A stretch of 64,000 nt of DNA, taken from positions 4,836,001 through 4,900,000 of the forward strand of contig NZ_CP042266.1 of assembly GCF_007856155.1 (NCBI RefSeq), in the 5' to 3' direction. The notes under the pieces are model-generated. The model worked only from the letters and a program-made list of their open reading frames with translations, did not search any database and was not told where the DNA came from. The stretch's first letter is position 1, and each line of letters starts with the position of its first letter. Of the stretch, positions 52,755 through 60,727 are shown one piece after another. This DNA comes from Streptomyces qinzhouensis. Lineage in GTDB: Bacteria > Actinomycetota > Actinomycetes > Streptomycetales > Streptomycetaceae. The position numbers and the translations under genes were made by a program.

Positions 52755-53618
52755 CTATGTCCCCTCGACCGGTTCCGGACGCTGCTCCCCGCCCCGTACC
52801 GCTTCCGCATCCGCATCCGCTTCCGCTTCCACATCCGCTTCTGTGTCCGCGTCAATATCCGCGGCCGCGACCGGCTTCCGCGGGGACTTCTTCCGGTCCG
52901 CGGCCTCCCTGCGCACCGCCACGCCCTGGGCCATCCCCGGCAGCAGGTCCGTCAGCATCTCGTGCATATCGACGACCAGACCGCGGAGCACCCGGAAGCG
53001 GGCCAGGACGATGCCCCGGGTCGTCAGCCGCGCTCCCTGGTTCGCCAGCCTTCTGCTGCGCTCATGGCCCTCGGAGCGGTCGAAGACCCAGCAGAGCACC
53101 AGCCCCATCTGCGAGAGCCACATCATCTCCGGCAGCAGATCCCTCAGTTCGGCCGGGACCTTGGTCTTCGCCCCGGCCAGCACCTCCCGGTGGATGGCGA
53201 TCGCCGCCTCCCGGGCATCCCGCGACTCCGCCGAGAAGGGGCTGAGCGGGGAGTCCGGATCGGCCGCGTTCTTGAAGAACTGGGCCGCGAACTCGTGGTA
53301 CGGCTCCGCCACGTCCAGCCAAGCGTTGAGCACCCCCGACAGCCGGGCCGCCAGATCGGTCTCGGTGTCCAGCAGCGGTCGCACGGCGGCCCGGTGCTCC
53401 GCCCCGATCCGGTCGTAGAACCCCTGGACCAGATGCTCCTTGGAGGCGTAGTAGTAGTACGCGTTCCCCACCGAGACCCCCGCCTCTTTGGCGATGACCC
53501 GCATCGTGGTCTTGTCGTAACCGCGCTCCTGGAAGAGCCGCAGCGCGGTTTCGAGGATCAGGGTGCGGGTCTGTTCGCTCTTGGGCGCGCTTCTGGGGGA
53601 GTTCTTCCGGTCGGTCAC
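52755..53618 (-). CDS. TetR-family regulator with acidic C-terminal repeat tail
   Basis: 287 residues from GTG 53618. The N-terminal HTH (about 15-60) is ILETALRLFQERGYDKTTMRVIAKEAGVSVGNAYYYYASKE in segments. The ligand domain spans about 65-235. The tail ADIDADTEADVEAEADADAEAV is coded by a GCGGA(T/A) hexamer array (52801-52862). It sits 12 bp downstream of the DCC gene, same strand, so it may be the last gene of an operon whose promoter (54638-54695) has two palindromic operators it could itself bind. It is also next to the MMPL gene. Confidence 0.88.
   Translation of the reverse strand: MTDRKNSPRSAPKSEQTRTLILETALRLFQERGYDKTTMRVIAKEAGVSVGNAYYYYASKEHLVQGFYDRIGAEHRAAVRPLLDTETDLAARLSGVLNAWLDVAEPYHEFAAQFFKNAADPDSPLSPFSAESRDAREAAIAIHREVLAGAKTKVPAELRDLLPEMMWLSQMGLVLCWVFDRSEGHERSRRLANQGARLTTRGIVLARFRVLRGLVVDMHEMLTDLLPGMAQGVAVRREAADRKKSPRKPVAAADIDADTEADVEAEADADAEAVRGGEQRPEPVEGT
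52801..52862 (-). repeat. Hexameric repeat encoding the Asp/Glu-Ala tail of the TetR regulator
   Basis: About ten in-frame copies of GCGGA(T/A/C) or close variants on the minus strand, giving alternating Ala-Asp/Glu. Prone to slippage; the reading frame survives changes of one unit. Confidence 0.8.
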
Positions 53619-53629
53619 GCTGCCCGAGC

Positions 53630-54088
53630 CTAACCGGGCGGCGCGCAGCGGTCGTCACAGGGCGGATCCGTGGTGTCCGGTCCTTCGGCCGGTCCGTCCA
53701 GTCCGCGGCCGGCCGCCCCCGTGGACTCCCGGTAGGCGGAGGCGGCGAGCACGGCGGCCCGGATGAACGGCTTCCCGGCGGGCGACGCCAGCCAGGCGGC
53801 CTTGGACCGGTGGTCGGCCAGGGCCCACAGACAGACCAGGAACGCCGCGTCGTCCGTGTAGATCTGCCCCCGGTCGCCGATCACCGTGATCCGGCGCAGG
53901 GTGGCCTGGTGGTCGAGGCGCGGGAACAGCTCGCGGGCCAGGGCCGATCCGGCGGGCACCAGGTCCAGCGGGACCAGCTGACGCTGTCGTACCAGCCAGT
54001 CCCGGACATGGGCGCAGAGTCCGCACTCCGCGTCGTAGAGGACGGTCAGCCGGTGGACCGGGACGCCCCGGACGCCGCCGCCGCTCAC
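53630..54088 (-). CDS. DCC1-like thiol-disulfide oxidoreductase family protein
   Basis: 152 residues. GTG 54088 overlaps the stop of the upstream membrane protein gene (GTGA, 54085-54088). The DxxCxxC signature is YDAECGLCAHV near residue 19-25. The conserved middle (LARELFPRLDHQATLRRITVIG, YTDDAAFLVCLWAL) and the family length agree. DUF393/DCC1 proteins are proposed oxidoreductases of unknown substrate. The C-terminus is Gly/Pro/Asp-rich. It is in an operon with the membrane protein and probably the TetR gene. Confidence 0.85.
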   Translation of the reverse strand: MSGGGVRGVPVHRLTVLYDAECGLCAHVRDWLVRQRQLVPLDLVPAGSALARELFPRLDHQATLRRITVIGDRGQIYTDDAAFLVCLWALADHRSKAAWLASPAGKPFIRAAVLAASAYRESTGAAGRGLDGPAEGPDTTDPPCDDRCAPPG

Positions 54089-54624
54089 CGCTCGGCCGGA
54101 GGTGCCGGGGGCGCGTCCTCGGGGCCGGCCGTGGGGGCCTGTCCCTGAGGTCCGGGGTTTCCGTAGTACCCGGGACGGCCCGAGGCCGCACGGGCGGGTA
54201 CGTGGGGTCCCCAGCCCGTGGGCCGGTCGCCGTAGCCCGTCCACCCCTGGGCGGCGACCGGCGGGACCGGATTTCGCTCCATCAGCCCGCGCCGCCGGAT
54301 CTTGTTGAGGACGTAGACATTGGTCAGATGCAGTACCCCGAGGGCCAGCAGCACCACACCGAGCTTGACCGACAGCGCGTCGAACAGCTCCCGGGCATCG
54401 TGGACTGTTTGGCCGATCTTCAGATACAGGGCGACGAAACCCAGGTTGACCAGGTAGAAGCCGACCACCAGCAGATGGTTGACGGCATCGGCCAGCTTCT
54501 CGTCGCCGCCCATCACATCCGAGAGGAAGATCCGGCCGTTGCGGCTGAGCGTACGGGCGACCCAGACGGTCAGCGCGACGCTGATGGGCAGGTAGATCAG
54601 GTACCCAATGACGTTGAGGTCCAT
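54085..54624 (-). CDS. Integral membrane protein of unknown function
   Basis: 179 residues. ATG 54624 is preceded by AAGGTCGGGGG. Three hydrophobic segments are visible (VIGYLIYLPISVALTVWVA about 5-23, LLVVGFYLVNLGFVALYL about 51-68, LGVVLLALGVLHLTNVYVL about 88-107), then a basic KIRRRG and a Pro/Gly-rich tail. I do not recognise the family. It opens the operon membrane protein-DCC-TetR; a palindrome pair lies just upstream. Confidence 0.75.
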   Translation of the reverse strand: MDLNVIGYLIYLPISVALTVWVARTLSRNGRIFLSDVMGGDEKLADAVNHLLVVGFYLVNLGFVALYLKIGQTVHDARELFDALSVKLGVVLLALGVLHLTNVYVLNKIRRRGLMERNPVPPVAAQGWTGYGDRPTGWGPHVPARAASGRPGYYGNPGPQGQAPTAGPEDAPPAPPAER

Positions 54625-54637
54625 CCCCCGACCTTTC

Positions 54638-54695
54638 TGAACGTGTTCAAAATTGCCGACAGTGAGAATGTAGCCCTCTTTTTGAACATGTTCAA
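54638..54695. promoter_or_regulatory. Two TTGAACnTGTTCAA operator palindromes in a divergent promoter
   Basis: TGAACGTGTTCA (54638-54649, one mismatch) and TTGAACATGTTCAA (54682-54695, perfect), centre to centre 45 bp. They lie between the membrane protein-DCC-TetR operon (start 54624) and the hydrolase gene (start 54816). Size and symmetry fit a TetR-family dimer. The locally encoded TetR is the obvious candidate. Confidence 0.65.
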
Positions 54696-54815
54696 CGCGG
54701 AATGGAGGCTTCCGGAAGGGGAGTTGGGAGAAGTGCTGGAGGCGGCCCGGCGGGAAGGGGCAGACCCGGGAAATACCGGGGACGAGCGCCCGGTGCCGGG
54801 GTAGAGTCCGGCCCG

Positions 54816-55595
54816 ATGATCACTTATGACACGGCAGGTGCCCCGGGCGCCGGGCAGAACATCGTCCTGCTGCACTCCACGGTCTGCGACCGGCGGATGT
54901 GGGACGCCCAGTGGCGGGCCCTCGCGGAGGCCGGACACCATGTGCTCCGCGGCGATTTCCGCGGCTTCGGTGACACCCCCTGCACGGGCGAGCCCTACAA
55001 CGACGCCGATGACGTCCTGGCCCTGATGGACGCCGTGGGCATGGACCGGGCCGTTCTGGTCGGCGCCTCCTACGGCGGCCGGACCGCGCTGGAGATCGCC
55101 GTCCGCGCCCCCGGCCGGGTCGCCGCCCTGGTGCTGCTCTGCGCCGGGCTGCCCGGCGTCCCGGAGAGCCCGGAGCTGACCGCCTTTGAGGAGCGCGAGG
55201 TCGAACTCGTCGAACGGGGCGACCTGGTGGAGGCGTCCTTCTTGGTCGCCCGGACGTTCCTCGGACCCGAGGCGGACGAGGCGACCCTGAAGGCCGTGGC
55301 GGCGATGCAGGAGCAGGCGTACGAGATCCAGCTCGCCGGCGCCGACGACAACTGGGGCGACGGCGACTTCGACCCGGGGGTGCTACTGGACCTGGAGGTC
55401 CCCGCCCTGGTGGTGTCCGGCGCCCATGATCTGCCCGACTTCCACGAGGCGGCGGACCGGCAGACGGCGCTGCTGCCCCTCGCCCACCGGGAACATCTGC
55501 CGTGGGCCGGACACCTCCCCGGCCTGGAGCGCCCGGAGGAGATCACCGCCCTGCTGACAGGTTTCCTCGCGGAGACCGCCCGCCGGGCGGGCTGA
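54816..55595 (+). CDS. Alpha/beta hydrolase
   Basis: 259 residues from ATG 54816 (MITYDTAGAPGAGQNIVLLHS); the ribosome binding site is weak. The fold is classical: LLHSTVCDRRMW (oxyanion region), DFRGFGDTP, nucleophile elbow GASYGG (Ser near 90), acid in VVSGAHDLPD, and His in PWAGHLPGLERPEE. It resembles esterase/haloperoxidase-type enzymes of 3-oxoadipate enol-lactonase size. Divergent from the operon with the palindromic operators, so it may be co-regulated with it. Confidence 0.88.
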   Translation: MITYDTAGAPGAGQNIVLLHSTVCDRRMWDAQWRALAEAGHHVLRGDFRGFGDTPCTGEPYNDADDVLALMDAVGMDRAVLVGASYGGRTALEIAVRAPGRVAALVLLCAGLPGVPESPELTAFEEREVELVERGDLVEASFLVARTFLGPEADEATLKAVAAMQEQAYEIQLAGADDNWGDGDFDPGVLLDLEVPALVVSGAHDLPDFHEAADRQTALLPLAHREHLPWAGHLPGLERPEEITALLTGFLAETARRAG

Positions 55596-55623
55596 GCCCC
55601 TCGGGACCGCTCCGGGGCGGGGT

Positions 55624-56226
55624 CTACAGGGTGCTGATCGACCGCGCGTAGTTCACCTGGCCCATGATGTGCTGGAAGGTGTGGGCGTTGTAGGCCGGGA
55701 CCACCGTGGCGTGGTGCAGACCGCCGCCGGTGACGGTGGTCTGGATGTAGCCGGTGGTCTTCTTCTCCTTGATCAGCAGGAAGAGCAGCGACAGCAGACA
55801 GGTGAAGAGGGAGAGGACGACCGCCAGCGCGATGGCGTACGGCGGGATCTTCTCCTCGGTCCGGGACAGGTCCGTCACGTTCCAGACCGCGCCCCGCAGT
55901 GGCATGTTCCCGGACGGGGTCATGATCGTGTCGTGCAGGACCGTGATGTCACCGATCGACACCAGCGGCATCCCGGCACCCGCCGTCCCGCCGCCGACCA
56001 TTCCCGCGGCCGCTCCGGTCGGGACCGGCATACCGGGCTGTGTCGGGCGGTAGCCGGTGGGGCCCGGATAGCCGTAGCCGGCCGCGGGATAGCCGTAGGC
56101 GGGCGTCCCGGGCGGTGTGTCGGGCCCCCACTGGTACTCCGGCTCGCCCTCGACGGGCGACCGGCCCGGAAGCGGCTGCTGACCCGGGACTCCGCCCGGC
56201 TGCTGGTTCGGATCGGGCAGGCTCAT
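55624..56226 (-). CDS. Membrane protein of unknown function with Pro/Gly/Tyr-rich N-terminus
   Basis: 200 residues. ATG 56226 with GGGG(A) upstream. The first 85 residues are a disordered PGYGYP-rich region. Then come a conserved-looking block (VSIGDITVLHDTIMTPSGNMPLRGAVWNVTDLSRTEE, in parts), a membrane segment (YAIALAVVLSLFTCLLSLLFLLI, about 128-150) and a C-terminal domain (GYIQTTVTGGGLHHATVVPAYN). The layout (cytoplasmic block, one helix, outer tail) is seen in actinobacterial small envelope proteins. Not identified further. It is downstream of sdhB but convergent with the hydrolase. Confidence 0.7.
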   Translation of the reverse strand: MSLPDPNQQPGGVPGQQPLPGRSPVEGEPEYQWGPDTPPGTPAYGYPAAGYGYPGPTGYRPTQPGMPVPTGAAAGMVGGGTAGAGMPLVSIGDITVLHDTIMTPSGNMPLRGAVWNVTDLSRTEEKIPPYAIALAVVLSLFTCLLSLLFLLIKEKKTTGYIQTTVTGGGLHHATVVPAYNAHTFQHIMGQVNYARSISTL

Positions 56227-56391
56227 GGTCCGGTTCCCCGCTTCCCAGTGCGTCAACTCGGCAAACCCTTGGATCCTCCCAGGCGATACCCCTCCGGGTG
56301 AAGGCCACCCGGGCAACATCGGGGACATTTCCGGGAGATCCCCGAAAGAAGACGGTGGCCCCGACAGAGGACGGCGGCTCCGGGAACGGCG

Positions 56392-56426
56392 GAGGCCCCG
56401 TACCCACTCCTCGGGTACGGGGCCTC
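56392..56426. terminator. Terminator after sdhCDAB
   Basis: Perfect 14-bp stem GAGGCCCCGTACCC (56392-56405) / GGGTACGGGGCCTC (56413-56426), 7-nt loop, 11 nt past the sdhB stop (minus strand). Confidence 0.8.
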
Positions 56427-56436
56427 TCTCACACCG

Positions 56437-57198
56437 TCAGTAGCGGCGGGTGATCAGCGCCCGCTTCACTTCCTGGATCGCCTTGGTGACCTCGATACCG
56501 CGCGGACAGGCGTCCGTGCAGTTGAAGGTCGTACGGCAGCGCCAGACGCCGTCCTTGTCGTTGAGGATCTCCAGCCGCTGCTCCCCGGCCTCGTCACGCG
56601 AGTCGAAGATGAAGCGGTGCGCGTTGACGATCGCCGCCGGGCCGAAGTACTGCCCGTCGTTCCAGAACACCGGGCACGACGTGGTGCACGCCGCGCACAG
56701 GATGCACTTGGTGGTGTCGTCGAAGCGCTCCCGGTCCTCGGCGGACTGGCGCCGCTCACGAGTGGGCTCGTTCCCCTTGGTGATCAGGAACGGCATGACG
56801 TCCCGGTACGCCTGGAAGAACGGCTCCATGTCCACGACCAGGTCCTTGAGGACCGTCAGGCCCTTGATGGCCTCGACCGTGATCGGCTTCTCCGGGTTGA
56901 TGTCCTTGATCAGCGTCTTGCAGGCCAGCCGGTTCTTGCCGTTGATCCGCATCGCGTCGGAGCCACAGATGCCGTGGGCGCACGACCGCCGGAAGGTCAG
57001 CGTGCCGTCGAGGTCCCACTTGATCTTGTGGAGCCCGTCGAGGACCCGCTCCTTGGGGTCGATCTCCAGCTCGAAGTCCTCCCAGACCGCGTGCTCGGAG
57101 ATCTCCGGGTTGAACCGACGGATCCGGAACGTGACGGTGATCAGGTCCGACGAGGCCGCCGCCTCCGCCTCCACCTTGTCCATGGTCGGGGTAGCCAT
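56437..57198 (-). CDS. sdhB: Succinate dehydrogenase iron-sulfur subunit
   Basis: 253 residues. All cluster ligands are present: [2Fe-2S] in RRSCAHGICGSDAM with a later Cys in LACKTL, then CILCAACTTSCP and CRTTFNCTDACPRGIEV for [4Fe-4S] and [3Fe-4S]. It passes electrons from SdhA to quinone at the membrane. The ATG at 57198 shares one base with the sdhA stop (TGATG), giving tight coupling. Last gene of sdhCDAB. Confidence 0.97.
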   Translation of the reverse strand: MATPTMDKVEAEAAASSDLITVTFRIRRFNPEISEHAVWEDFELEIDPKERVLDGLHKIKWDLDGTLTFRRSCAHGICGSDAMRINGKNRLACKTLIKDINPEKPITVEAIKGLTVLKDLVVDMEPFFQAYRDVMPFLITKGNEPTRERRQSAEDRERFDDTTKCILCAACTTSCPVFWNDGQYFGPAAIVNAHRFIFDSRDEAGEQRLEILNDKDGVWRCRTTFNCTDACPRGIEVTKAIQEVKRALITRRY

Positions 57199-58952
57199 CA
57201 GTACTTACGCTCCATCGGCTGGTAGCGGGTCTGGACGACCGGCTTGTAGTCGAGCCGGACGGTCTCGGAGCCGTCCTCGCCGACCTCGCGGTACGCCATG
57301 GTGTGACGCATGAAGTTGACGTCGTCCCGGTTGGGGTAGTCCTCGCGGTAGTGACCGCCGCGGGACTCCTTGCGCGCCAGCGCGGACACGGCCATCACCT
57401 CGGCCAGCTCCAGCAGGTTGCCCAGCTCGACGGCCTCCAGCAGATCCGTGTTGAAGCGCCTGCCCTTGTCCTGGACGGACACGTTCCGGTAGCGCTCGCG
57501 CAGCTCGCCGATCTTCTCGACGGCCGTCTTGATGGTCTGCTCGGTGCGGAACACCATGACATTGGCGTCCATGGTCTCCTGCAGCTCGCGGCGGATGTCC
57601 GCGACCCGCTCGTTGCCCGTGGACTCGCGCAGGTTCTCGACCAGCTCCTCGACGAACGCGGCCGGGTTCTCCGGCAGCTCGACGAAGTCGGCCTTCGTGG
57701 AGTACTCGGCGGCGGCGATGCCCGAGCGGCGCCCGAAGACGTTGATGTCGAGGAGCGAGTTGGTGCCCAGCCGGTTGGCGCCGTGCACGGAGACACAGGC
57801 GACCTCACCGGCGGCGTACAGGCCCGGCACGACGGTGGTGTTGTCGGACAGCACCTCGCCCTGGACGTTGGTCGGGATGCCGCCCATGGCGTAGTGCGCG
57901 GTCGGCTGGATCGGGATCGGGTCCGTGTAGGGCTCGATACCGAGGTAGGTCCGCGCGAACTCGGTGATGTCGGGCAGCTTGGCGTCGAGCTGCTCCGGCG
58001 GGAGGTGCGTGAGGTCGAGGTAGACGTGGTCGCCCTCGGGGCCGCAGCCGCGGCCCTCGCGGATCTCCGTGTAGATGGAGCGGGAGACCACATCGCGGGA
58101 GGCGAGGTCCTTCATGACGGGCGCGTACTTCTCCATGAAGCGCTCACCGTCCTTGTTGCGCAGGATGCCGCCCTCGCCGCGGGCGCCCTCGGTGAGCAGG
58201 ATGCCCATCCGCCAGATGCCCGTCGGGTGGAACTGGAAGAACTCCATGTCCTCCAGCGGCAGCCCGCGCCGGTAGCAGGCCGCCTGGCCGTCGCCGGTGA
58301 GGGTGTGCGCGTTGGAGGTCACCTTGAAGAACTTGCCGGTGCCGCCGGACGCGTAGATGACGGCCTTCGCCTGGAAGACGTGGATCTCGCCGGTCGCCAG
58401 CTCGTAGGCCACCACACCGGCGGAGTGCTTGACCCCGTCGACCTCGGTGATGAGCTGGTCGAGCACGTAGAACTCGTTGAAGAACTCCACGCCCTCCTTG
58501 ACGCAGTTCTGGTACAGCGTCTGGAGGATCATGTGGCCGGTGCGGTCCGCGGCGTAGCAGGACCGGCGGACCGGGGCCTCGCCGTGGTTGCGGGAGTGCC
58601 CGCCGAAACGGCGCTGGTCGATGGTGCCGTCCGGGGTCCGGTTGAACGGCAGGCCCATCTTCTCCAGGTCGAGGACGGCGTCGATGGCCTCCTTCGCCAG
58701 GATCTCGGCGGCGTCCTGGTCGACCAGGTAGTCACCGCCCTTGACCGTGTCGAAGGTGTGCCACTCCCAGTTGTCCTCCTCCACGTTCGCCAGCGCGGCG
58801 GCCATACCGCCCTGCGCGGCGCCCGTGTGGGAGCGGGTGGGGTAGAGCTTGGTCAGTACCGCCGTACGGCTGCGCTTGGTGGCCTCGATGGCCGCGCGCA
58901 TGCCCGCGCCACCGGCGCCGACGATGACGGTGTCGTACTTGTGGATCTTCAT
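57198..58952 (-). CDS. sdhA: Succinate dehydrogenase flavoprotein subunit
   Basis: 584 residues, full length. FAD-binding VIVGAGGAGMRAAIEA, the covalent-FAD His in RSHTGAAQGGM, substrate block HPTGIW and REGRGCG, and HYAMGGIPTN. Oxidises succinate to fumarate on the cytoplasmic face. The initiation codon is preceded by the sdhD stop 21 bp upstream. Part of the four-gene operon sdhC-sdhD-sdhA-sdhB read leftwards; with sucCD and mdh it makes the window rich in TCA genes. Confidence 0.97.
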   Translation of the reverse strand: MKIHKYDTVIVGAGGAGMRAAIEATKRSRTAVLTKLYPTRSHTGAAQGGMAAALANVEEDNWEWHTFDTVKGGDYLVDQDAAEILAKEAIDAVLDLEKMGLPFNRTPDGTIDQRRFGGHSRNHGEAPVRRSCYAADRTGHMILQTLYQNCVKEGVEFFNEFYVLDQLITEVDGVKHSAGVVAYELATGEIHVFQAKAVIYASGGTGKFFKVTSNAHTLTGDGQAACYRRGLPLEDMEFFQFHPTGIWRMGILLTEGARGEGGILRNKDGERFMEKYAPVMKDLASRDVVSRSIYTEIREGRGCGPEGDHVYLDLTHLPPEQLDAKLPDITEFARTYLGIEPYTDPIPIQPTAHYAMGGIPTNVQGEVLSDNTTVVPGLYAAGEVACVSVHGANRLGTNSLLDINVFGRRSGIAAAEYSTKADFVELPENPAAFVEELVENLRESTGNERVADIRRELQETMDANVMVFRTEQTIKTAVEKIGELRERYRNVSVQDKGRRFNTDLLEAVELGNLLELAEVMAVSALARKESRGGHYREDYPNRDDVNFMRHTMAYREVGEDGSETVRLDYKPVVQTRYQPMERKY

Positions 58953-58973
58953 GAGGTGTCGTCAGCCCCGGCT

Positions 58974-59459
58974 CTAGCGGATGTTCGGGTCGAAGGTGAA
59001 GATCACCAGCGTGCCCAGCAGGATGGTGAACACCGTGGCGGTGTACAGCAGGCCCTTGAGCCACAGCCGCGTGTTCGGGCGCTCGGCGTAGTCGTTGATG
59101 ACGGTACGCAGGCCGTTGGCGCCGTGCAGCATCGCGAGCCAGAGCATCAGCAGATCCCAGACCTGCCAGAACGGGGACGCCCAGCGGCCCGCGACAAACG
59201 CGAAGCCGATCTTGGAGACGCCGCCGTCGAGGACGAGCTGGATGATCAGGTGGCCGATGACCAGGACGACGAGCACCACGCCGGACAGGCGCATGAACAG
59301 CCAGGCGGCCATCTCGAAGTTGCCGCGGGTGGAGCGCGGGGTCCGGCCGGTCCGCTTGCGCGGGGGCTCGATCAGCGGAGCCGGGTTGTCGACGTCGTAG
59401 ACGTCGGACTGTGACCCGGTCTCGACGGGACCGATGGCGGAAGAGGTGTCAGCAGACAT
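58974..59459 (-). CDS. sdhD: Succinate dehydrogenase membrane subunit D
   Basis: 161 residues, three membrane helices (LSGVVLVVLVIGHLIIQLVL, VWDLLMLWLAMLHGANGLRT, ATVFTILLGTLVIFTF). The helix 2 His (LAMLHGANGLR) is a haem ligand candidate. The N-terminal 50 residues are hydrophilic and longer than in most bacteria, as is usual for Streptomyces. With SdhC it anchors SdhAB and forms the quinone site. It starts 7 bp after sdhC ends. Confidence 0.93.
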   Translation of the reverse strand: MSADTSSAIGPVETGSQSDVYDVDNPAPLIEPPRKRTGRTPRSTRGNFEMAAWLFMRLSGVVLVVLVIGHLIIQLVLDGGVSKIGFAFVAGRWASPFWQVWDLLMLWLAMLHGANGLRTVINDYAERPNTRLWLKGLLYTATVFTILLGTLVIFTFDPNIR

Positions 59460-59466
59460 ACCGGCG

Positions 59467-59847
59467 TCAGCCTCCGAAGACTTCGCGTGCGGCGTGGCCG
59501 AGGACGGGGTAAAGGGCGCCCACCATCAGCACGATCCAGATGCCCATCACGGTCCAGAGCATCTGCTTCTGGTAGCGCGGGCCCTTCGACCAGAAGTCCA
59601 CGGCGATGACCCGCAGGCCGTTGAGCGCGTGGAAGAGGACGGCGGCCACCAGGCCGTATTCGAGCAGGGCGACGATCGGCGTCTTGTAGACGGCTACGAC
59701 CTTGTCGTAGTCCTCTGGCGAGACGCGGACGAGAGCGGTGTCCAGCACATGAACGAACAGGAAGAAGAAGATGAGGACGCCGGTGACTCGATGAGCCACC
59801 CAGGACCACATTCCTTCCCGGCCGCGGTACAGCGTTCCAGCCGGCAC
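59467..59847 (-). CDS. sdhC: Succinate dehydrogenase cytochrome b556 subunit
   Basis: 126 residues. GTG 59847 has GGAGGG 6 nt upstream; the long in-frame extension beyond is not coding-like. Three membrane helices and the family motif GMWSWVAHRVTGVLIFFFLFVH, with a haem-ligand His in HVLD or LFHALNGLR. First gene of sdhCDAB; the 360-bp gap upstream must hold the operon promoter. Confidence 0.93.
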   Translation of the reverse strand: MPAGTLYRGREGMWSWVAHRVTGVLIFFFLFVHVLDTALVRVSPEDYDKVVAVYKTPIVALLEYGLVAAVLFHALNGLRVIAVDFWSKGPRYQKQMLWTVMGIWIVLMVGALYPVLGHAAREVFGG

Positions 59848-60211
59848 GGAAGAACCCTCCGGGAGCGGGGACTGGGGCCTGCCGGCTTGGGGTGTCGGTC
59901 TGGCCCGGCCGGGTACGGTCCACCGGCCCCGGCCATCGTAGCGACGCTTTGTCGGTTCGTTCGCGCCGGGTCCACCGGTGTGATCAAACCGGCAATCAAA
60001 GAGCCACGGACGGGCTATCGGGCGCGAGCCCGTGGAACGCTGCCGGTCAACGCCGGACGGCAGGCTCACGGGCCGCGTCGGACGGGCTGTGCCGGACCTC
60101 GCCGGGCCGCGCCGCACCGCACTGGACCGCGCCGGGCGGGACTCGGCGGGCCTCGGTCGGCCGGCCGACCGGAATACGGCCGTCCGGGGGAGGGGCGGAA
60201 GGACCCGACGG
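59848..60211. promoter_or_regulatory. sdhCDAB promoter region with 18-bp palindrome
   Basis: 364 bp with no supported gene. CCGGTGTGATCAAACCGG (59975-59992) is a palindrome centred on TGATCA with one asymmetric position per arm, about 130 nt upstream of sdhC. The half toward 60211 is GC-rich low-complexity DNA. No clear -35/-10 pair can be defended. Confidence 0.45.
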
Positions 60212-60727
60212 CTATCGGGCGCGGCGGCCCGGCAGCGCGGGGCCGCCCCACGGCCGCGGCTCCGGTTCCGTCCGCCCCGCGGCGAGCTGACGCAGCCGTG
60301 CCCGGGCGAGCCTGCGGAGCTGCTCGGCCGCGATCTCCCGCTCGTGTTCCGGTTCATGGGTCAGCCGCAGCCGGATGCCCGCGAGGACCTGGTCCACCTG
60401 CTCTTCGGGCCGGTAGCCGTCGAGGCTGATGACGAACGTATGCCCGAATCTGTTCTCGTACGCGTCATGAGCGGCGGCCAGCGCCATCAGGACGTGCGGC
60501 CCCGGCCGTGCGTCCGGATGCGGACCGGTGGGGTACTCGTCGGCCAGCGCCTCGGTCAGATCGCCGGGGGCGAGGTCGTAACTCGCCTCGTCGGCGGCGG
60601 CCAGCAGGGCGGCGGTGTCCGGGTACGGACGGTGGGCCGCCACCCGCTCGGCCCAGCGGGCGCTGCCGCAGCAGGCGAGCAGCGCGGCGACGGCCTCCTC
60701 CTGCGGCGCCCGGTTGAGCCGGGTCAC
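60212..60727 (-). CDS. OHCU decarboxylase-like protein (2-oxo-4-hydroxy-4-carboxy-5-ureidoimidazoline)
   Basis: 171 residues from GTG 60727 (VTRLNRAPQEEAVAALLACCGS), the start that matches the Streptomyces family; the ribosome binding site is poor. All-helical, with ACCGSARWAERVAAHRPY, LLAAADEASYDL and AYENRFGHTFVISL as family blocks. The enzyme class completes uricase-pathway allantoin formation. The HPxIG motif holding the catalytic His in well-studied members is not visible (region DEYPTGPHPDARPG), so activity is uncertain. No urate genes are adjacent. The frame continues open upstream to about 61020 and includes a rare TTA codon (60881-60883), so a longer, bldA-dependent product is possible. 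Confidence 0.7.
   Translation of the reverse strand: MTRLNRAPQEEAVAALLACCGSARWAERVAAHRPYPDTAALLAAADEASYDLAPGDLTEALADEYPTGPHPDARPGPHVLMALAAAHDAYENRFGHTFVISLDGYRPEEQVDQVLAGIRLRLTHEPEHEREIAAEQLRRLARARLRQLAAGRTEPEPRPWGGPALPGRRAR

Noticed and set aside
57303..59414. Long plus-strand frame (703 codons) antisense to sdhA/sdhD
   Set aside because: Val/Leu/Asp/Gly-rich shadow translation; the minus strand encodes clear SdhA and SdhD with all motifs.
59930..59960. TTGTCGGTT near sdhC considered as another RecA-NDp promoter
   Set aside because: The ninth base of TTGTCRGTG is wrong and no TAnnnT follows at 8 nt.
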